Of a stretch of 64,000 bases of DNA, positions 59,540-64,000 are shown piece by piece. The notes under the pieces are model-generated. The model was not told where the DNA came from, ran no database searches, and was given only the letters and a program-made list of their open reading frames with translations. Location: the NCBI RefSeq assembly GCF_046630445.1, contig NC_092336.1, positions 506,961,001 to 507,025,000 on the forward strand. Reading direction: 5' to 3'. A program made the position numbers and the translations under genes. The stretch comes from Rutidosis leptorrhynchoides. Its lineage: Eukaryota > Streptophyta > Magnoliopsida > Asterales > Asteraceae. Within the stretch, counting starts at the first letter, position 1. The number at the start of each line of letters is the position of its first letter.

Positions 59540-61632
59540 AATATTCCCACACTTGAGTGTTGCTTGTCCTCAAGCAATATAGTCTTGAAATACTAGAATC
59601 ACTTCTTTATTCTTCACACTTTGTATATCAGTGATTTCTTTACGGCGGTATAAACAATGGTAGTAACGATGTGGTTTACAGTCCCATATGACTTATGAAA
59701 ATTTAGATCCTTTAGGAAATTGGATCTTTATGAAAACATTTGATTGATTTTTTTTTTGAAAATTAAATCTAGCTTTTACCCTAGATAAGTTTTCCGGAAT
59801 AACCCTTCACCGGTGTTTGCAAAATATTTTTGTGGGTTTGGTGGGTTTCAGATTTGAAAATTTTAGCTCAAAACTTGTGGTTTTGTGTCACCCACTTGCT
59901 AACCTTGTATTAGGAAAGCAACACGTCCAGTATACTTGCTCCGTATATTACCTTTCGGTAAACTACCGTCCGGTTGTAAAGGAAAGCGTTGAACAAGCAA
60001 CTGTTAAGGCAATGTCCCTTGACATGCTTTTAATTATGGTCTATAACGTGTCGGACGCAATTACTATCCTTTGTAGGAGCAATAGTAAAGCTCACCCTTA
60101 TAATTTTCCGATCAGACACAAGGTCCTGTCTTTTACCATGCTATGCAACCACCGTTCTTACGGTTGACACCGGATTTGGTTCAGATGACCTAATGAATTC
60201 CAGGTGAATTCCTAGGATTTTACGTTCAATGGTAATGAACGCATTGAAAATGGGTTTTAAGAAAACAAATCGGTTTATAATTTGATCAAAATATTTTCTC
60301 GTTCAAGCTCGAGTTTAGATATCATTGAATTCCATGAGTTTGTAATTCTCAATCTTTAAGGTCAATCTCTAGGATTGAGTAATATCAGTCTTAAAAGCTG
60401 ATTTTTGATCTTTAAAGGAGATTATCCTTTCTGGGGATCTGATTCATTAGTCTTATCAAGCTAATTTGCACGGTGCCCCCCATTGTACGAGATAAATCCT
60501 TCTCATGGTTAGGATAAATCTGACCACTTGGCGACCCTGTTTTATGCTGAGGTCCGTGGATTTCCTGCTGATTTTAGAGATGACTTTTCTAGATTTTTCA
60601 TCAACCTACAGCTGGTCTGGACGACAACTTCATGACCTAAATCAAGAAGCGCGTTTCTTTTTCGAAAGACTTTACTTCCTTTTAACGATGGAATTGATTC
60701 ATCGTGTAGATCCATCTCTTCTTTTCTTTCATCGGGTAAAACAGTTTAGTTTAGTCCAAAGAAAAAGTATCTTCAATTATTTGTTACAGAAATATGTGAC
60801 ATATGTTTAAGATAACTTGGTAATTTTTCCCACACTTGGCTTTTATTTTCCTTTTTATTGTCCTCTATTCCATTTTAAATGAATTTTAACATTTTGGTTT
60901 GTTTCTCAATTTATGTCCTTTCCGAGGTAACAATAATTTCGGTGTTAACACCTAGTTTTATCGTTCATAAATATGTATAAACATGATTTTGAGTTCATTT
61001 AATTGAAAATTTTGAAAAATTTTACTAGAATTGGGTAGTCAGTATATAAGACTAGGGCTGTTCTTTATTATCAGAGAGTACTAGATTCTAATACAACTAC
61101 TACTTTACTAGTATTTTTAATGGTAACCAAGTGTTTAAGATAAAAATTTTAAAAATCCAAAAGAATTTAACCCCTTCCCACACTTAAGATCTTGCAATGC
61201 CCTCATTTGCAAGAAATCAGTAACAATTTAAATTATTGAGGGTGATTAGCGTAGAAATGATTAAATTTTACCAAAGTTTCCAAACATATTGGCGCTTGTT
61301 TGCTGAATGATAAATGGTGCATATCATTTGTTCATTCCGTCTGTTGTTACATCACATTTATTTGTCATCTTGTCGTCAAAATTAGTAGCTTTTGCTGAAC
61401 TTAATGCCAGTCTTTGAAAATGCGCTGTTTTACCCTGTTTTGTACAATCTACAATATACATACATACAAATATAAACATGCATGGCAATTTGAAATGGGA
61501 CTTAATATCCCACTTTCAAATTCTAAATGTGAAATATTAGTACACAATAATAATAAAAATGATAAAGATTACATAAGTATATTCAATAACATAAAAACAT
61601 AAAAATCATATAAATAACCAAATGGAACTAAA
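59540..61632 (-). other. Untranslated region between the third ORF and the 3' LTR of the Athila-like element
   Basis: About 2.1 kb with scattered TCCCACACTT motifs (near 59547, 60828 and 61176). Short frames on either strand show no family signature. Confidence 0.5.
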
Positions 61633-63162
61633 TCAGTCTGGATATGGGTTCCAGTTCATCTCGTCAGGTGGGTTCCATTGTTGGTTATAGGTATTTTGAT
61701 AGGCTTGGTTATAGTTATACCGGTTAAAGGGTGGTTGGATATCGGGGCTGTGTGGCGGAAAATGAGCAGGTCGAGTAGGTACATAGTTATTTGGTACCTG
61801 ATATGATAGCTGGCTCATGATTTGGTGCTGATGAACTAACCAGCTATCGTGTTGGCATCGCCTATAATCCTCGTATACTCGCTCGAAGTTCCACTGCTCA
61901 TACATACTATGTCTGGCCGCGTTCGTCATTGCTTCCTCATCTATACGAACGTGGACGTCAAGAATAGCATCTCTAAAGACATCTCTAATGTCTTCCGCCT
62001 CCTCCATTTCCCCGTCTGAGCCTCTCTCTACCTGAGGATGAGATCCCTCATAGGGTACTGCCTGGTTACGTCTACTTTTCAATACCTTAGCACCCACATA
62101 AACTTTCAATCCTAAGGGCTCAACCTGTTCTCTACAAAGCTGTAATGGACCCCCTTGGTTCCTATCAACACCTAAATACTCTCCAATGAGAGTAACACAA
62201 ATACCTCCTCCTATTATACTCCCGTCCTGCATTCCTTCTATCATTTTAGATAAATAAAAAGCAACACAGTAAGGGATATTGACAAAGCTTCTAGGATCCC
62301 GAATACACTTTAGGTAGAATAAATCATGTAAGGTAATTTTTTCTTTATTGTGACCTCTCTGTGTAATCGAGTTAGCCAAAAATCTATGAATAATACGAAG
62401 CTCGACTCTGTCAATACGTGTATAGGAGTGTCCTCCTGCTCGTGTAAAAACATCAAAATGTGACATACGCCTCCAAATGGCGTCAGCGTCAAAGTTACTA
62501 TCTACCTTTTCACCATAATGAATCAAATTTGTACAATCGGGTAATAGCAACTCACCAGGAGTATATATCTGTAAGGCCCTGGCCATGTCCAGCATGGACA
62601 TTCTGTACATCCTACCGCCAAGGATAAACCTAAGAAATCTTCTATCATCTATTCTAACTATATTTGTATCAAGTGATACAGTACTCATCAACTCAACACA
62701 CCATTCCTTATATACAGGTCTACGAATGGTGAAAAGACGTTCCCAATCTGTAAAAGAAGAACTGCCATGCCTTTGAACTAAAAGCTGTCTAACACGGTCA
62801 GCTAGATGGACCGTTTCCAAAGGGGCCCAATCGATTACCCTTGGCACCTCTACATTTTTTGTTACCAATTTGAATTTGTTCCTTTGATATGTCTCGTAAT
62901 CTCTCCATCTCCTATCAAATCTTAGATTAGGATGCAGAGTGTGCTCAGGAATCGTTGGAAATTCTACTGGCGGCCTCATTGGGAATACTATGAATTCATC
63001 AACAAACTGTACCGGATCATAATAAGGTATGTGCTGATCAGGCTGTTGTTGTGGTTCTTGTTGTGGTTCTTGTTCGTGTTGCATTTCTGGTTCTGGTTCT
63101 GGTGCTGGTGCTGGTCGTCTAGATGATGATGCTCCTGAACCTCCAGTATCGGATTTCTGCAA
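61633..63162 (-). CDS. ATHILA ORF-1 type third ORF
   Basis: About 509 open codons. After a Pro/Glu/Gln-rich N-terminus, a domain like Pfam ATHILA ORF-1 covers ~residues 75-360, including RFDRRWRDYETYQRNKFKL, LFTIRRPVYKEWCVELMST, FLRFILGGRMYRMSMLDMARAL and VNIPYCVAFYLSKMIEG...GGGICVTLIGEYLG. The C-terminal ~100 residues are rich in Gln, Asn, Tyr and Pro. Its position after pol is that of the env-class ORF of Athila elements; I see no membrane segment. The frame opens at a pyrimidine-rich TTTTGCAG acceptor instead of an ATG, consistent with expression from a spliced RNA. Function unknown. Confidence 0.8.
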   Translation of the reverse strand: MQKSDTGGSGASSSRRPAPAPEPEPEMQHEQEPQQEPQQQPDQHIPYYDPVQFVDEFIVFPMRPPVEFPTIPEHTLHPNLRFDRRWRDYETYQRNKFKLVTKNVEVPRVIDWAPLETVHLADRVRQLLVQRHGSSSFTDWERLFTIRRPVYKEWCVELMSTVSLDTNIVRIDDRRFLRFILGGRMYRMSMLDMARALQIYTPGELLLPDCTNLIHYGEKVDSNFDADAIWRRMSHFDVFTRAGGHSYTRIDRVELRIIHRFLANSITQRGHNKEKITLHDLFYLKCIRDPRSFVNIPYCVAFYLSKMIEGMQDGSIIGGGICVTLIGEYLGVDRNQGGPLQLCREQVEPLGLKVYVGAKVLKSRRNQAVPYEGSHPQVERGSDGEMEEAEDIRDVFRDAILDVHVRIDEEAMTNAARHSMYEQWNFERVYEDYRRCQHDSWLVHQHQIMSQLSYQVPNNYVPTRPAHFPPHSPDIQPPFNRYNYNQAYQNTYNQQWNPPDEMNWNPYPD

Positions 63163-63951
63163 AACACATTAAACACAAAATTTGTGCATCCAAATATGCA
63201 TTAGTGTTAGCAAATAACAACTTAAAACAATTACTATAACATGTTAAATCAAAATTAAACTTATACACATTTTCACAATTTTTCACAATTCTACACTTTT
63301 CAAATAAGCACATATGAAAATGTATACAAAGTTCATAAGCATTTAACTCAAATAACATGTCAAAATAGTCATTACTAATAATTAAACAAGTCTCAAATGG
63401 CAAATATATCAAATTAATCAAGTTCATGAATTTTGAACTTAAAAAGTCCATTTTAATCTCTAAAAATCATGTTTAGGATCATTTAACTATCTAAACATGT
63501 TACACTACTCAATTTAGCAATAATTCATGACAAAAATCGGCCATAACCTGTTTATATCAAAAAGCCCCAAATTGCTCAAGAACACAAACCCTAGATTTCT
63601 AAATTTTTTTGAAGTTTTTGGCTTCAAATCATGTTAAATAGCATCAATATAGGTTATACATGCATAAAATACTAACAATTTAACACTAATTACACTAGAA
63701 ATTAACAAAATTGCATTAGGTAAAAAATTGGAATTATCACAAAAACTAGGAATTTATAGAGTTTAGGGGTGTAATTTTTACCATTTTGCTGAAGAATGAG
63801 AATCTAGGCATGATTAGAGCAAGAAAAATGATGAATTACGGTGGAAAAATGATGAAATTTGGTGAGGTTTTGAGTGTTTTTCGTATATGTGTGTGTGTTT
63901 ATGGTGAGGAAGACAGACTCGCTGTCTGTATGTATCAGGCCTGTTTTTCAG

Positions 63952-64000
63952 CTCCATGCGATCGCATGGAGTTGGAGTGCAATACCCATGCGATCGCATG
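63952..64000. promoter_or_regulatory. Second pair of CATGCGATCGCATG palindromes, upstream of the third ORF
   Basis: Palindromes at 63952-63971 (core extended by CTC/GAG) and 63987-64000 again have centres exactly 32 bp apart. The spacer has the same length as in the LTR pair but a mostly different sequence. In element sense a leader-like stretch follows. A nearby CAGACAGCGAGTCTGTC imperfect palindrome lies at about 63911-63928. Confidence 0.65.

Larger units (their letters stand above)
57580..64000 (-). mobile_element. Athila-like Ty3/Gypsy element, 3' part
   Basis: In element order (high to low): an upstream region with paired palindromes, an ATHILA ORF-1 type frame, about 2.1 kb of untranslated sequence, a purine-rich tract (CTCAAGTGTGGGAATATT on the minus strand) and a 3' LTR. 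gag and pol would lie beyond the right edge. Age cannot be set from one LTR. The visible coding part looks whole. Confidence 0.8.

Noticed and set aside
59212-60810. Several plus-strand frames of 80-116 codons
   Set aside because: They lie antisense to the Athila-like LTR and 3' untranslated region, have biased composition and no domain.

Overview
The window looks like nuclear DNA of a eudicot, most likely an Asteraceae (inference from the repeat types; no species marker was tested). Genes have introns, intergenic DNA is AT-rich, and more than half of the sequence is transposable elements. I support four host loci: a cyclophilin (CYP18-1 type, 13.1-16.1 kb, +); an array of three tandem copies of an FHA/coiled-coil protein gene (18.5-37.1 kb, +), of which only the last is intact; a single-exon AT-hook/PPC gene (AHL type, 50.8-51.8 kb, -); and weaker short frames at 38.5 and 47.3 kb.

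Layout. 1-9240: a SIRE-like Copia element on the minus strand (5' LTR, primer site, gag, pol) plus a third reading frame of more than 930 codons, open from 2797 down to the left edge. 9241-10920: a 5'-truncated L1-type LINE into which the SIRE element inserted. 11.42-12.96 kb: an imperfect palindrome of about 1.5 kb ending just short of the CYP18-1 promoter. 13.1-16.1 kb: CYP18-1, whose long first intron holds a fossil exon resembling ribosomal protein S27. 16.7-18.4 kb: a young SINE, a direct repeat, a TA microsatellite and interstitial telomere-like repeats.

18.5-37.1 kb: FHA array. Copy A is a 5' piece with a PIF/Harbinger-like element in its 5' UTR, itself holding a MULE-like element. Copy B has lost its FHA exons and carries a second Harbinger-like element in an exon, an internal exon duplication and a 3' insertion. 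Copy C encodes about 873 residues in 13 exons.

37-50 kb: SINE, MITE-like elements, and a very young Copia element (40418-46462) with LTRs that look identical and a 5-bp target duplication. 52.4-64 kb: one CACTA-type end, the LTR, primer site and gag start of a Ty3/Gypsy element, and an Athila-like Ty3/Gypsy element that interrupts it and carries an ATHILA ORF-1 type third frame.

The most unusual signals are promoter-like. In both elements that carry a third ORF, a motif pair found in the LTR recurs with the same spacing upstream of that ORF: AGACTCT pairs 14 bp apart in SIRE, and CATGCGATCGCATG palindrome pairs exactly 32 bp apart in the Athila-like element. This suggests LTR-like internal promoters for the extra ORFs, which the sequence alone cannot prove. 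All coordinates were read by eye; exon borders rest on GT/AG (one GC/AG) sites and reading-frame continuity.
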